Assembly (NCBI GenBank): GCA_028335825.1 | Contig: JAIOKI010000017.1 | Location: forward strand, 310,001-374,000 | Length of the DNA: 64,000 nt | Reading direction: 5' to 3' | From: Nosema muscidifuracis | Taxonomy: Eukaryota; Microsporidia; Nosematidae | Shown: positions 8,211 through 18,413 of the stretch, in pieces | Layout: the number at the start of each line of letters is the position of its first letter | Numbering within the stretch: the first letter of the stretch is position 1 | Made by a program: the position numbers and the translations under genes | Notes under the pieces: generated by a model | Databases searched by the model: none | What the model was told of the DNA's origin: nothing | The model's input: the letters and a program-made list of their open reading frames with translations, nothing else

Positions 8211-10199
8211 TTAATTGAATAAAAAATGCAAATCTTCTTCATTAATTTTTTCAACGGCTGAATAATTTTGTTCAACAGATGATTCAAACAATGCTTTTTT
8301 TTTCTTTTGTAATTCCAATATCTTTGATTCAATTGAATTTTCTATGATAATTCTGTGTATTCTTATAGGCCTGTGCTGACCAATTCTATGAATACGATCC
8401 ATAGCTTGTTCTTCTACAGCGGGATTCCACCACAAATCCATAAGGAAAACGTTGCTAGCTTCTGTTAAATTCAAAGCAACTCCACCAGCTTTAAGAGATA
8501 TTAAAAATACAGTTATTGAAGAATCTAAATTAAATTTTTCAATTGCAGCTTTACGTTGGGTAATAGGCATATTTCCATATATTACCACACATCTAAAACC
8601 AGCTCTTTCTAGACGCCATCTTAATATTTCTAAAAAGTTGACATACTGTGAAAATACAATACTCTTTTCAAGCTTAGTTTTATTATTCTGAATATTTGTA
8701 AGTTTGTGAATTAAATATTCTATTTTAGTAGAACTCATCCAATTGGTAGGATCAATTTTTGTTTTTATATTATATTCGTATACTTGATTTAAATCAATAG
8801 TTATTTTAACTTTGCAAACTGGGCATTCAGAAGATTCTAAAAGAAAATTTTTAGCTTCTTCTCGACAAAAAACGTGTTTACATTTAGAAATTATCGGATC
8901 ATCACATTCTTCATTGCAGAATCCGCAAATTGGTAGATCACTTAAAGTGTTTGAATTATTTTTATATACGAGATATGGATGGTTAGCAGCGAGCCTCATT
9001 TTCTGTAGTAAATCAAAAATATGAACGTAATTGTTTACTACTTCTCCTCGTAAATTATATTCATCATATTTACTTTTAGTATTTGTATATAAACTAGTGT
9101 AAAAATCAAGCTCTTTCTCATTAAAAAAGAGTCGTTCAACACTAACTACTTTAGATGGAAGTCCCAATTCTGCTTCTATTCCTAATTTAGTACTTCTTAA
9201 AATTATATTTTGAGTAAATGCATGTAATTTATCAAAAATCGCTTTTCCTTCTTCAGTAAATCCTAATTCTTTAATAGGTGTTGCAATATTTCTATTCCAC
9301 CAACCAAAATGTTGTGCTCCAAAATGTCCACAAACACAAAAACCTCTCGAACTGAATTTTTCCTTTTCATTATATCTTAGCCAATACATTGAGCTGCATG
9401 TACACTTCTTACAAAAATAAAAAGAATATGGATCTAGTTTTAAAAACTTGACCAATGAAAAAAGATCACCTACTCTATTTTGTACAGGTGTTCCTGTTAA
9501 ACCCCATCTATAAATAGATTTAATATGTGATATAGCGTTGCTTGTATTTGATCTAGAATCTTTGATAGAATGTGCCTCATCTAAAATAATTCTTGTATAA
9601 TCCAGTTCATATAAAAATCCAGTTTTTCTTCTATAATCACTTTCCACTGTCCCATATGTAGTTAAAATAATATCAATCTTATCATTTTCATTCCTTTGAA
9701 AAGATTTAGGAGTAAGTTTATATCTTCCATGATGTTTGTAGATATTAAATTTACCTGGAGCATGTTTTTCACATTCATCTATCCATTGATTTAAAGCTAT
9801 AGCTGGAAGAATAATTAAATTAATATCTTGACTATCACCAGTAAGCATAAGCCCAATAGTTTGTATGGTTTTACCCATTCCCATTTGATCAGCAAGTATT
9901 CCACCACGTATTTGGCTATTTTCTCTACTCTTCATCCATGATATTCCATATAACTGATAATCCATTAACTTTGTAGTCATACCTACCGGATATTCACATA
10001 TTTCTACATCTATCTTAAGCATTTCCAAAAATGATTTATCATCTAAAATTTTATGATTATCAAAGATTACTTTATTCTCTTTATTTCGTCTTGATAACTT
10101 CTTTTCTTCTATTGGTGTTAGTTTTCGAAACTTCATGTTCGATACTTTATCTTCTTTGTAGATTTGTATATCTTTTCGTGGATCAATTTCTAAATTCAT
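8211..10199 (-). CDS. RAD16: RAD16-like SNF2 helicase with RING finger
   Basis: A 662-residue SWI2/SNF2 translocase with an embedded RING E3 domain, the RAD16/RAD5 arrangement. Walker A is DQMGMGKT (104-111) and the DEAH box is 207-210. A RING of the C3HC4 type (CGFCNEEC ... CKHVFC ... CPVC) sits between the two helicase lobes. Helicase motifs V/VI are seen in SLKAGGVALNLT and DRIHRIGQHRPI. Short acidic N-terminus and lack of a HIRAN domain favour RAD16 (global-genome nucleotide excision repair) over RAD5. A cysteine cluster (CKKCTCSS ... CVCG) in lobe 1 is an extra possible zinc site. Slightly shorter than yeast Rad16 (790). Confidence 0.88.
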   Translation of the reverse strand: MNLEIDPRKDIQIYKEDKVSNMKFRKLTPIEEKKLSRRNKENKVIFDNHKILDDKSFLEMLKIDVEICEYPVGMTTKLMDYQLYGISWMKSRENSQIRGGILADQMGMGKTIQTIGLMLTGDSQDINLIILPAIALNQWIDECEKHAPGKFNIYKHHGRYKLTPKSFQRNENDKIDIILTTYGTVESDYRRKTGFLYELDYTRIILDEAHSIKDSRSNTSNAISHIKSIYRWGLTGTPVQNRVGDLFSLVKFLKLDPYSFYFCKKCTCSSMYWLRYNEKEKFSSRGFCVCGHFGAQHFGWWNRNIATPIKELGFTEEGKAIFDKLHAFTQNIILRSTKLGIEAELGLPSKVVSVERLFFNEKELDFYTSLYTNTKSKYDEYNLRGEVVNNYVHIFDLLQKMRLAANHPYLVYKNNSNTLSDLPICGFCNEECDDPIISKCKHVFCREEAKNFLLESSECPVCKVKITIDLNQVYEYNIKTKIDPTNWMSSTKIEYLIHKLTNIQNNKTKLEKSIVFSQYVNFLEILRWRLERAGFRCVVIYGNMPITQRKAAIEKFNLDSSITVFLISLKAGGVALNLTEASNVFLMDLWWNPAVEEQAMDRIHRIGQHRPIRIHRIIIENSIESKILELQKKKKALFESSVEQNYSAVEKINEEDLHFLFN

Positions 10200-10625
10200 G
10201 TTAGTGAAGGGCTAATTTAAATTTACTAAATAAACGTTAATCACTTAATTGCGTCAATAACTTAAAAAACTTCAAAATTAATTTATTGTCGAGATATTTT
10301 TGACATTTTATAGAATAAAATGTTGTTTATGATAGAAAAATATTTTTATTGCGATCAAATTGTTTAAAAAATTAATTTTTTTTATAATTACAATATGATG
10401 ACATTGTTGCTATAATAAACATTTATAATTATTTTTTGATTATAAGTGTCATTAAAGTTTATAATTTGATTGACAAAATTTTATTCTTAAAGAATTTGAA
10501 AAAAAAGGTGTCAGAAATATCAAAACAAAAAATAGAACTAGTCCATAAAAATTTTATTTAATACAAACTGATTTGATATTTATCTAATCCTTAGTGATAC
10601 TTCAATTTAAAATCTTTTACCCCCA
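10200..10625. other. Intergenic, AT-rich, divergent promoter region
   Basis: A 426 bp gap between the divergent RAD16 and ProRS starts. It holds A/T runs and a CCCC immediately before the ProRS ATG. I see no ORF, RNA gene or clear repeat. Confidence 0.6.
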
Positions 10626-12125
10626 ATGGCTAAGCAAAAGTTTGGTATCACAGTTAAAAAGTCGGAAAATTTTTCAAACTGGTATACACAAGTATTAGAT
10701 AAAGGTGAATTTTTGGACTATTACGAAGTTAAAGGTTGCTATGTATTACGGCCTAATGGTCATTTTATATGGTCAGAAATACAAAAATGGTTTACTTCAG
10801 AAATCGAGAAATTAGAAGTTGAAGAATGCTCTTTCCCAATGTTAATCCCAAAAGCTTTCTTAGAGAAAGAGAAATCTCATATAAGTGATTTTTCCCCAGA
10901 AGTCGCCTGGATTACAAAGTGTGGGGATGAAGATTTATACGAGCCTGTTGCTATCAGACCAACATCAGAGACAGTAATATACCCATCTTTTTCTAAATGG
11001 ATAGGTAGTCATAGAGATCTACCACTCAAAATAAACCAATGGTGTAATATTCTTAGATGGGAGTTACGTGGTACAACACCTTTGATACGTAGTAAGGAAT
11101 TTTTATGGCAAGAAGGACATACGGCTCATTTAAGGAAAAAAGAAGCTGACGAGGAAGTTTTAAAAATATTGGATCTTTACTTTAGAGTATATAAAGAACT
11201 TCTTGCTGTTCCTGTAATCAAAGGAATTAAAACTGAAACTGAAAAATTTGCAGGATCTGATTATAGCACGACTGTTGAAGGATTTATTCCTGAATCTGGT
11301 AGAGGTATTCAAGCTGCTACTTCTCATCATTTAGGACAAAATTTTAGTAAAATGTTTGATATAAAAATACAGACTGATGATGGAGATTCAGAATTTGTCT
11401 ATCAAAATTCATGGGGATTGACTACTAGATCTCTAGGTATAGCTGTTATGGTACACTCAGATGATAAAGGTCTTGTTCTTCCACCAAGGGTAAGTAAAAT
11501 ACAAGTTGTTATTATACCATGCGGAATAAATGCTAAATCAACTGATCAAGATAAAAAAATTCTTTTTGATAAGATTGAAAGTATTAAAACTGAATTAAAA
11601 AAGAACAAAATAAGACTTCATGTTGATTATCGTGATAATGTAACTGTTGGATACAAATTTAATCATTGGGAAATAAAAGGAGTACCTTTAAGAATTGAAA
11701 TAGGGTTAAAAGATATTGAGAAAAATGAAATATGCGTGTTTAAAAGAAATACTGGAACCAAATGTCAGATTAATTTGTCAAACGACCTATCTAATCGTGT
11801 TACAGGTATACTTGATGAAATACAAGATGAATTATATAAAAAGGCAAAAGTAGAACAAGATAGTAAAATACATTACGCTAAAACTTTTGATGAATTTTTA
11901 AAATATTTGGATGATAAATATCTTATTATGACACCATGGTGTGAATCTGCTAAATGTGAGGAAGAAATTAAAAAACAAAGTACAAAATATGAAGAAAATA
12001 AAGTTGTATTAGCAGGTGCTAAAAGTTTATGTATACCTTTTGAATCAAGAAAAATAGAATCAGAAGTGTGTATAATATGTAGTAAGGAATGTAAAAGGTA
12101 CACGTTGTTTGGTCGTAGTTATTAA
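10626..12125 (+). CDS. PRS: Prolyl-tRNA synthetase (cytosolic, eukaryote/archaeal type)
   Basis: Class II aminoacyl-tRNA synthetase charging tRNA-Pro. The catalytic core starts near residue 6 (FGITVKKSENFSNWY). Motif 1 lies near SFPMLIP, motif 2 is RWELRGTTPLIRSKEFLWQEGH (spread over about 142-163), and motif 3 is NSWGLTTRSLGI. The anticodon-binding domain follows (IQVVIIPCG). The end carries the zinc-binding domain typical of the eukaryotic/archaeal form (paired cysteines in CESAKC and VCIICSKEC) and terminates in Tyr, as this family does. At 499 residues it is a free-standing enzyme, not fused to GluRS. ATG 10626 sits two bases after CCCC. Confidence 0.96.
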   Translation: MAKQKFGITVKKSENFSNWYTQVLDKGEFLDYYEVKGCYVLRPNGHFIWSEIQKWFTSEIEKLEVEECSFPMLIPKAFLEKEKSHISDFSPEVAWITKCGDEDLYEPVAIRPTSETVIYPSFSKWIGSHRDLPLKINQWCNILRWELRGTTPLIRSKEFLWQEGHTAHLRKKEADEEVLKILDLYFRVYKELLAVPVIKGIKTETEKFAGSDYSTTVEGFIPESGRGIQAATSHHLGQNFSKMFDIKIQTDDGDSEFVYQNSWGLTTRSLGIAVMVHSDDKGLVLPPRVSKIQVVIIPCGINAKSTDQDKKILFDKIESIKTELKKNKIRLHVDYRDNVTVGYKFNHWEIKGVPLRIEIGLKDIEKNEICVFKRNTGTKCQINLSNDLSNRVTGILDEIQDELYKKAKVEQDSKIHYAKTFDEFLKYLDDKYLIMTPWCESAKCEEEIKKQSTKYEENKVVLAGAKSLCIPFESRKIESEVCIICSKECKRYTLFGRSY

Positions 12126-12306
12126 ATATATTTTAATTAAAATTTCATGTTTAAATAAAAGCTTCACTGTTTTAAATAAGTGATTAAATATATTTTAATT
12201 AAAATATCATGTTTAAATAAAAGCTTCACTGTTTTTTATGAATTATTAAATAATTTTTTAATCAAAATATCATGTTTAAATAAAAGCTTCACTTTTCTAA
12301 ATAAGT
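12121..12306. repeat. Three-copy 62 bp repeat starting at the ProRS stop codon
   Basis: Units start at about 12121, 12183 and 12245. Each carries attaaata(t) then catgtttaaataaaagcttc. The first unit includes the ProRS stop codon, so the gene's 3' end was the template of the duplication. The third copy is more diverged. Confidence 0.9.
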
Positions 12307-12348
12307 TATATTTTTATAAAAAATGTAAACAGTAAACCCTTTTAAGAA

Positions 12349-13782
12349 ATGTTGATAAACGAGATAATTGTTAATAAAATAAAATCATTACTAGATTCCG
12401 CTAGTAAATCCAATTTAAAATCTAAGTTTATATACAGAAAGATTCTTAATGAGGTTAAGAAAATAGATAAACCAATAGTTTCAAAAACACAAATAAAAAA
12501 TATACCAAATGTTGGAGAAAAAACTTCTGAGATGTTATTTTCCCATATTGATAATATACTTAAAGAAAAAATAAAAGATCTTAACGAGTTAGAAATTTAT
12601 GTCTTACTACTTAACAATACTACATACAACGAAATAAAAAATAGGTTAACAGAAAATATTTCAAAATTAGAAACTCAGCATATTCAAGATGAATTGATAA
12701 GTGATAATTCTGATATTGATATGATAAGTATAGTTAATAAAATTGAAAATCCACCTTTAAAAAAGAAAGAACCTTCTGTTAATAAAAAGTATGTTCCTTC
12801 ATACAAATCTGGGGGATATGCAATACTTAAAGCTTTATGGTTGGAAGATGGAATTTCTAAACATAAAATTATTCATATAGGAAGAAATTATACAAACACA
12901 GAATTTGATTTAACATCCAGAAATTCTGCTTGGAATTCGATAAAAACGTTAATTAATAAAGAACTTGTTTATAAAGAATCAGGATCTAAAAAATATTTTT
13001 TGACTTTAGAAGGACAAATTCTTTGTAATAAGTTATTCCAAGATAGTAGTATTATAATATTACCAGATACACCCGTAACTCTAATTATAGATTCAAGAGA
13101 AATTAAAAATAGAAATCATAGATCATTTTTTCAGAATCATTTCGAGATTAAAAATATCATCCACGATACGAGAAGTTTAGAGGTTGGTGATTTTGCATGG
13201 ATAAAAAATGAAATGATTTGTGATTACATAATAGAAAGAAAATGTGGATCAGATTTTGTTAGTAGCATAAGCGATGGAAGATTTAAAGAACAAAAAAATA
13301 GAATTAGAGATACAGGAATTTCTAATATGTTTTATGTTATTGAAAATTTAAGGAATTCAGATTTTAAGAATATTAATTCTGAATTTGGATTTTATTGTTT
13401 GACATCAACAAAATTAGAAAATTTTATAGTTTTAGAAACTGAAGAAATTAAAGAAACAGCTAATGTTATTGAAAAAATAGATTATAAAGTTCGTAATGAA
13501 ATTTCTAATGAATATAGTAATTTTAAAATGAGTTATGGTAGTTTTATTGAAAAAGGTACTAAAAATAAGAATATGAATGTAAATCAAATACTTTATTATT
13601 CTTTTATAGCAATTTATGGAATAAATCATGAGAAAGCTACAATTTTAAGTAATCATTTTAGAACTTTAAATAATTTTTATAAAATATGTAATTCAGGTAA
13701 AATTAAGGATCTACTTTCTGATATAAAATTTAATTTAACTAAAAAGAATATTGAAGATATTTTAAAGATTTTATATTTTTAA
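12349..13782 (+). CDS. MUS81: Crossover junction endonuclease MUS81
   Basis: Structure-selective nuclease that cuts replication-fork and recombination intermediates with an EME1/MMS4 partner. Residues 41-62 form an N-terminal helix-hairpin-helix (IPNVGEKTSEML). A winged helix (about 150-225) begins with SGGYAILKALW. The XPF/MUS81 nuclease core has IDSRE (245-250), VGDFAWI and the catalytic ERKCGSD (E296, R297, K298, D302). A degenerate C-terminal helix-hairpin-helix follows. Length (477) is below yeast Mus81 (632). The start lies 10 bases after CCC. Catalytic residues are intact, so it should be active. No EME1 is seen here. Confidence 0.93.
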   Translation: MLINEIIVNKIKSLLDSASKSNLKSKFIYRKILNEVKKIDKPIVSKTQIKNIPNVGEKTSEMLFSHIDNILKEKIKDLNELEIYVLLLNNTTYNEIKNRLTENISKLETQHIQDELISDNSDIDMISIVNKIENPPLKKKEPSVNKKYVPSYKSGGYAILKALWLEDGISKHKIIHIGRNYTNTEFDLTSRNSAWNSIKTLINKELVYKESGSKKYFLTLEGQILCNKLFQDSSIIILPDTPVTLIIDSREIKNRNHRSFFQNHFEIKNIIHDTRSLEVGDFAWIKNEMICDYIIERKCGSDFVSSISDGRFKEQKNRIRDTGISNMFYVIENLRNSDFKNINSEFGFYCLTSTKLENFIVLETEEIKETANVIEKIDYKVRNEISNEYSNFKMSYGSFIEKGTKNKNMNVNQILYYSFIAIYGINHEKATILSNHFRTLNNFYKICNSGKIKDLLSDIKFNLTKKNIEDILKILYF

Positions 13783-14094
13783 TAATATAAATATTTAGTA
13801 TGATTGTATATTAAATGAGATATAATTAGTATGATATAATTAATAAGATTTTATATGTAAAATGTTATATAAACTTAATATATATAATTAATGAGATATA
13901 ATTGATAAGATTATATACTTTTAATGATATAATTAATTTACTATAATTAATAAGAATTATACGTAAAATGTTATATATAATTAATTTACTATAATTGATA
14001 CTAAATTATGTTTATGTACATTAAATTGATATATAAAAATATATAATTAGTAAAATGACGTCATCTCTAATATAATCATAGATAATAAATTTAA
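13783..14094. repeat. AT-rich degenerate repeats between MUS81 and TSR1
   Basis: A 312 bp convergent gap with interspersed copies of ataattaat(g)agatataattgataag-type units and one TGACGTCA palindrome at 14056-14063. No ORF. Confidence 0.6.
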
Positions 14095-15846
14095 TTAATT
14101 TGTATAATCTTCTAAAAATGCTCTTTTATAAAGAGACATCAATATTTTATCATTAGAAGCTATAGGATGAGAAAAATAAGCTCTAAAAGATCCATGTACA
14201 CCCAATGGCTTCTTAATATATCCATTAGATCTTCCATTTTTAGTATGTAATCTTACATCCTTAAAATATAAAACTTCTTCTTTACTGTAAAACATTCTTT
14301 TAATAATACAAGATCTTTTATGTATCTTAATAGGAAGACCTTTCAAAACAACTTCATCATAAAGTTTTCTTTCTTTTATTCCTAAATTAACACCCATGCA
14401 TTTATAAGTTTCATTAGAAATCTCTTTAAGAAGATTTTCTTCAAATATCAGTATTTTATTAATATTAAAAGATAATGGACCAATAAAACTTATTACTCCA
14501 TTTTCTAAACTCTCTTCTCGTTTAAAAGTATTTTGATTAACATTTTTTGTAACTGTTGGAGATACTTCTATAATTTTATGACCTAAATCAACATAAAGCT
14601 TTTCTCCAGTTTTTATCTTAGATACTGTTGAGTATGCAAAGTTGTGTATCGTATTATATTCTTCAAAATCATAATAATTAAATATAACAAATATATTGTC
14701 AGTTACTGGTTGATTAATTTTTATTTTTATCTCTAAAATTTGATTATCCAAAATTTTACTATTTCTTTCAGTTATAAATTTTTTTACATGTTTAAAATCC
14801 TGAAAGAATAATAAATTTTTGTAATATTCAGGATATTTATCAGTATTAAATTCACAAGTAGAAATATTTCTTATACCTCTATATTCAGAATATTTAGTAA
14901 TCATTGATTGGTATTTTTCATTATCATCTTCATTATTTTCTATTTTATTATCATTTATCTTATTATAATCTATCTCATTATCGTCTTCAATATCCATTCC
15001 ATCATCTTCATCATTGAATTCGATATCCATTCTATCATCCTCAAATTCATCTTCATCACTTCCATTACTTCCATCTTCATCATCTACACTCCCATCATTA
15101 AATTCATCTTCCTCAATCTCCATTTCATTATCATTAAAATCTCTAACTGTAATAAAATTAGACTTCTCTTCATCAGATAAACTTAATTCTTCTGGTTTAA
15201 TATTATCATCTCTAATATCTGTAATAATACCATCATACTTTCCATTAATAATAACTTTATCAGAAACAAGACCTTTCTTCATAAATCCTTTTGCTATTAA
15301 GAATTCTCCATCATAATTAATTGTAAGTGGTACCATATAAGGTCTTGAGCATATATTAGTAGATTTAATTTTAATTAAACATAGATAATCAATTAATGAC
15401 CCAACTTCAATAATCTTCTGATCAGGAATATATTCCTTAACAAATTTCTTACAAGTTTTTAAAAAAATCTTATCTAAAATAACGAATAAACAAGAAGGAA
15501 GATGTCTCTTAATCAATAAAATCTTCTTTGGATCAATATCTTTAGAATTAACTACGAATACAACAATATCACTAGATCTTGTTATATAAGATATTTCATA
15601 ATCATTAAGAGATTGAGTATCTTGAAATAGAAAGTTAGTCATTTTATTCTTGTGATAATATAATCTTCTAGATTGATTATCTAAAAAATCAATTTTAATT
15701 TTACTCATATCACCTCCTAAATTTACAAAAGATACTACTTTATATGGACCATGTTCATTATTATAAATTTTTGATTCTGTTTTATTTATTTTAGATTTGT
15801 GTTCTGTTTTCATTTTATTCTTGTTTCTTTTATCAAAAATCTTCAT
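14095..15846 (-). CDS. TSR1: Ribosome biogenesis protein TSR1
   Basis: A catalytically dead GTPase-like factor of late pre-40S particles, related to BMS1. The N-terminal GTPase-like domain has no P-loop, as in all TSR1. A long acidic low-complexity linker (D/E/N rich, about residues 225-320) follows. The C-terminal half shows the family blocks SEYRGIRNISTCEFN, LKGLPIKIHKR, FYSKEEVLYFKDVRLHTKNGR and PLGVHGSFRAYF, ending near LYKRAF. At 583 residues it is shorter than yeast Tsr1 (788). It joins UTP7, NMD3, PUF6 and RVB1 as the ribosome-assembly set of this window. Confidence 0.92.
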   Translation of the reverse strand: MKIFDKRNKNKMKTEHKSKINKTESKIYNNEHGPYKVVSFVNLGGDMSKIKIDFLDNQSRRLYYHKNKMTNFLFQDTQSLNDYEISYITRSSDIVVFVVNSKDIDPKKILLIKRHLPSCLFVILDKIFLKTCKKFVKEYIPDQKIIEVGSLIDYLCLIKIKSTNICSRPYMVPLTINYDGEFLIAKGFMKKGLVSDKVIINGKYDGIITDIRDDNIKPEELSLSDEEKSNFITVRDFNDNEMEIEEDEFNDGSVDDEDGSNGSDEDEFEDDRMDIEFNDEDDGMDIEDDNEIDYNKINDNKIENNEDDNEKYQSMITKYSEYRGIRNISTCEFNTDKYPEYYKNLLFFQDFKHVKKFITERNSKILDNQILEIKIKINQPVTDNIFVIFNYYDFEEYNTIHNFAYSTVSKIKTGEKLYVDLGHKIIEVSPTVTKNVNQNTFKREESLENGVISFIGPLSFNINKILIFEENLLKEISNETYKCMGVNLGIKERKLYDEVVLKGLPIKIHKRSCIIKRMFYSKEEVLYFKDVRLHTKNGRSNGYIKKPLGVHGSFRAYFSHPIASNDKILMSLYKRAFLEDYTN

Positions 15847-16567
15847 TTAAAAATAACGGTGAAATTATTTAAAAAAATGAATAATATTTTTTAAAATAGA
15901 TAATACAAAAGTAGATTATATAAGAATAGATAATATAAGAATACATTATATAAGAATAGATAATTTATTAGTTGAAGAAATAGATAATATAAGAATAGAT
16001 TATATATAAATAGATTATATATAAATAGATAATATATAAATAGATAATTTATTAGTTGAAGAAATAGATAATATTTTTTAACAAAGAGAGATAATATAAA
16101 AATAAATAATTTTTTATATAAATAATAATTTTTATTAGTTAAGATTGGTTTTAGAAAAAATAATTTTCTAAAACAAATGTTTCTATCTAAAATTTTTTCA
16201 TAGATATTCTTTAGAAATATTTAATTAGTTAAAACTTAAATAGATTTTTTTGACAATACAAAACAAAAAAATATTTTTAGATTTTTTTAATAACATGATA
16301 GAAAAAATTTTATAATACAATAAAACAATAAATTTAAATGATCCAATAATTTTATAATACAATAAAAATAACATAAAAAATCCAATAAAACAATAAAACA
16401 ATAAATTTCCAATTAAAATAACATATACAATAATACAATAAATTAACAAATTATAACATAATTCAATACAATAATACAATAAAAATAACAAATTATAACA
16501 TAAAACACTAAAACAATAAATTTATAATACAATTATATTTTAATTTAGAAATTGTAAAAACCCCAAA
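15847..16567. repeat. 720 bp low-complexity AT-rich repeat region
   Basis: The left part (about 15895-16140) repeats agataatataagaatagat-like units with two copies of ttattagttgaagaaatag. The right part (about 16300-16530) repeats ataatacaataaaacaataaat-like units. A weak minus-strand open frame at 16225-16491 is only the translation of these repeats. Two different repeat families abut, one near each of the flanking divergent genes TSR1 and CK2. Confidence 0.75.
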
Positions 16568-17521
16568 ATGATAAAACCACTACCAAGAGAAAATTCAGAT
16601 GTAAATACAAAACAACCTTGTACATACTACAATTATGAAAATTATAAGATAAAAACAGGTGATATTGATAATTATAAAATCGCATTTAGATTAGGAAGAG
16701 GAAAATATTCAGAAGTATTTGAAGGTAGACGTGGATCTGATAGAATAGTAATCAAATTATTGAAACCTGTTAGAGAATCTAAAATTAATAGAGAAATTTT
16801 AATTTTAAAAAATCTTAATCATGAAAATATAATTAAACTTGAAGATGTTGTTATGGATAAAGATTCTGGTACATTCTCTTTAATTTTTAAATATATACCT
16901 CATGATGATACAATAAAATTATTTGAGACTTTTGATATAAATGATATAAGATATTATACTAAACAAATATTAGAAGGACTTAAATATTCACATAGTAAAG
17001 GTATAATGCATAGAGATATTAAACCTCATAATATTATAATTGATCAAAAAAATAAAAAACTTCTTCTTATTGATTGGGGTTTAGCTGAGTTTTATCATCA
17101 GAATAAGGATTATAGTGTAAGAGTAGCAAGTAGATATTATAAAAGTCCTGAATTGTTAGTTAATAATCCTTATTATAATTATTCACTTGATATTTGGTCA
17201 TTTGGTTGTGTATTTGCTGAAATGATGTTTAAGAAAAGACCTTTATTTAAAGGAGATAATAATGTTGATCAATTGTACAGGATATGTAAATATTTAGGAG
17301 TTCGTGATCTTATTTCATATTCTGAAAAATATGAGATAGATCTTAGTGATTTTAAATTATCAGATTTACCAGAGGAAAGAAAAGATTTTGAAGATTTACT
17401 TTTAGTAAAATCTAATGATTATAAATTAGCAATTAATTTGTTAAATAAGATATTGGTTTATGATCATATTGATAGATACACAGCAGAGGAATGTTTGAAT
17501 CATCCTTTTTATAAAATATAG
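16568..17521 (+). CDS. CKA1: Casein kinase II catalytic subunit alpha
   Basis: Constitutively active acidophilic Ser/Thr kinase. Glycine loop LGRGKYSEVFEG (42-53), ATP lysine K63 in VIKLLKP, and the CK2 basic patch KPVRESKINREI (66-77). Catalytic loop HRDIKPHN (148-155, D150) and the CK2-specific DWG in place of DFG (169-171) are followed by VASRYYKSPELL, all diagnostic of CK2-alpha. Length (317) is close to the minimal family size. The start follows CCCC by four bases. No regulatory beta subunit is in the window. Confidence 0.95.
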   Translation: MIKPLPRENSDVNTKQPCTYYNYENYKIKTGDIDNYKIAFRLGRGKYSEVFEGRRGSDRIVIKLLKPVRESKINREILILKNLNHENIIKLEDVVMDKDSGTFSLIFKYIPHDDTIKLFETFDINDIRYYTKQILEGLKYSHSKGIMHRDIKPHNIIIDQKNKKLLLIDWGLAEFYHQNKDYSVRVASRYYKSPELLVNNPYYNYSLDIWSFGCVFAEMMFKKRPLFKGDNNVDQLYRICKYLGVRDLISYSEKYEIDLSDFKLSDLPEERKDFEDLLLVKSNDYKLAINLLNKILVYDHIDRYTAEECLNHPFYKI

Positions 17522-17854
17522 TGAATTTAATAAATTTATTTTCTTTATTTACTTATTTCTATTTTTTTATTTTTAGTTTATGCTCTTTCATTTTTTACTC
17601 CTCTATTTTTTAATGCTCCTTGATTTTTTACTCCCTCGATTTTTTAATGCTACTTGATTTTTTACTATTTAATTTTTTACTCCTTCATTTTTTACTATTT
17701 AATTTTTTTACTCCTTCTAATTCTTCATCTATTTTAATTTTTTACTCCCTCGATTTTTAATGCTCCTTTAATAAAATAAATAAATATATTTTTATATTAA
17801 AAATGTACAATCAACTTTTTACCAATATTATTAAGTAAATTTGACCCTTTGTTA
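17522..17854. repeat. T-rich tandem repeat between CK2 and the ubiquitin-like gene
   Basis: Between about 17570 and 17770 the sequence is built of repeated ttttttactcc, attttttaatgctcc and tttactatttaa words. It is strongly strand-biased (pyrimidine on the plus strand). The promoter motif ACCC lies 11 bases before the next ATG. Confidence 0.75.
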
Positions 17855-18076
17855 ATGATAATAAATCTTAAAGTAATAAGTGGAACTGAAAGCAGTTTTT
17901 ATATCCAAATTGATGATTCAAAAACTATTAAAGATCTACGAGAGATGATCAGTGATAAAATAAAATCTAAAAATTTTTTTATTCGTAGAGAAAATAGAAA
18001 TTTACATGATTCATTAGACTTGTCCACTTATGAATTTAGTAGAAATGACTGTATAGAATTGATATATGAAAAATAA
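17855..18076 (+). CDS. Small ubiquitin-like protein without C-terminal Gly-Gly
   Basis: A 73-residue protein with the ubiquitin-fold pattern: beta hairpin at the start (MIINLKVISGTESSFYIQI), then SKTIKDLREMISDKI as the alpha helix (like TI..lK..I....), and an end with IELIYEK in the position of ubiquitin's last strand. There is no terminal diglycine, so it is unlikely to be conjugated; elongin-B-like or a structural ubiquitin-like subunit are options. The frame extends to a TTG at 17849, but the ATG at 17855, just after GACCC, is the likely start. Assignment rests on pattern only. Confidence 0.6.
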   Translation: MIINLKVISGTESSFYIQIDDSKTIKDLREMISDKIKSKNFFIRRENRNLHDSLDLSTYEFSRNDCIELIYEK

Positions 18077-18413
18077 ATTATAATCTTCTTTCATTTATTA
18101 TTTTATTTTAATAGTGTAATAATAATCTTTAAATAGTGTAATAGCAATTTTTATATAGTATTTACTAATAATCTTTAAATAGACTATTTTAATAGTGTAA
18201 TAGCAATTTTTATATAGTGTAATAATAATCTTTAAATAGAGTATTTAATAGTGTAATAATAATCTTTAATTATACTACAAATATAATAAAATATAATATT
18301 CAATTATAATATTACATAAACTCATTCACTATATTGATTCATTGATTATATAAAATCATTCATTATTTTTTTATTATATGATGGTCTTTTAAAAATTCTT
18401 AACAATCTAAGCC
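18077..18413. repeat. AT-rich repeats upstream of UTP7
   Basis: From about 18110 to 18270 copies of tagtgtaataataatctttaaatag alternate with tagtgtaatagcaatttttata. The rest is simple AT-rich sequence. No ORF. Confidence 0.7.

Noticed and set aside
15014-15316. Plus-strand Ser-rich ORF opposite the TSR1 acidic linker
   Set aside because: Antisense of GAA/GAT-rich codons; no independent evidence.
16225-16491. Minus-strand 88-codon ORF of Ile/Leu/Tyr-rich sequence
   Set aside because: Translation of the ataatacaataaa repeats; no start motif.
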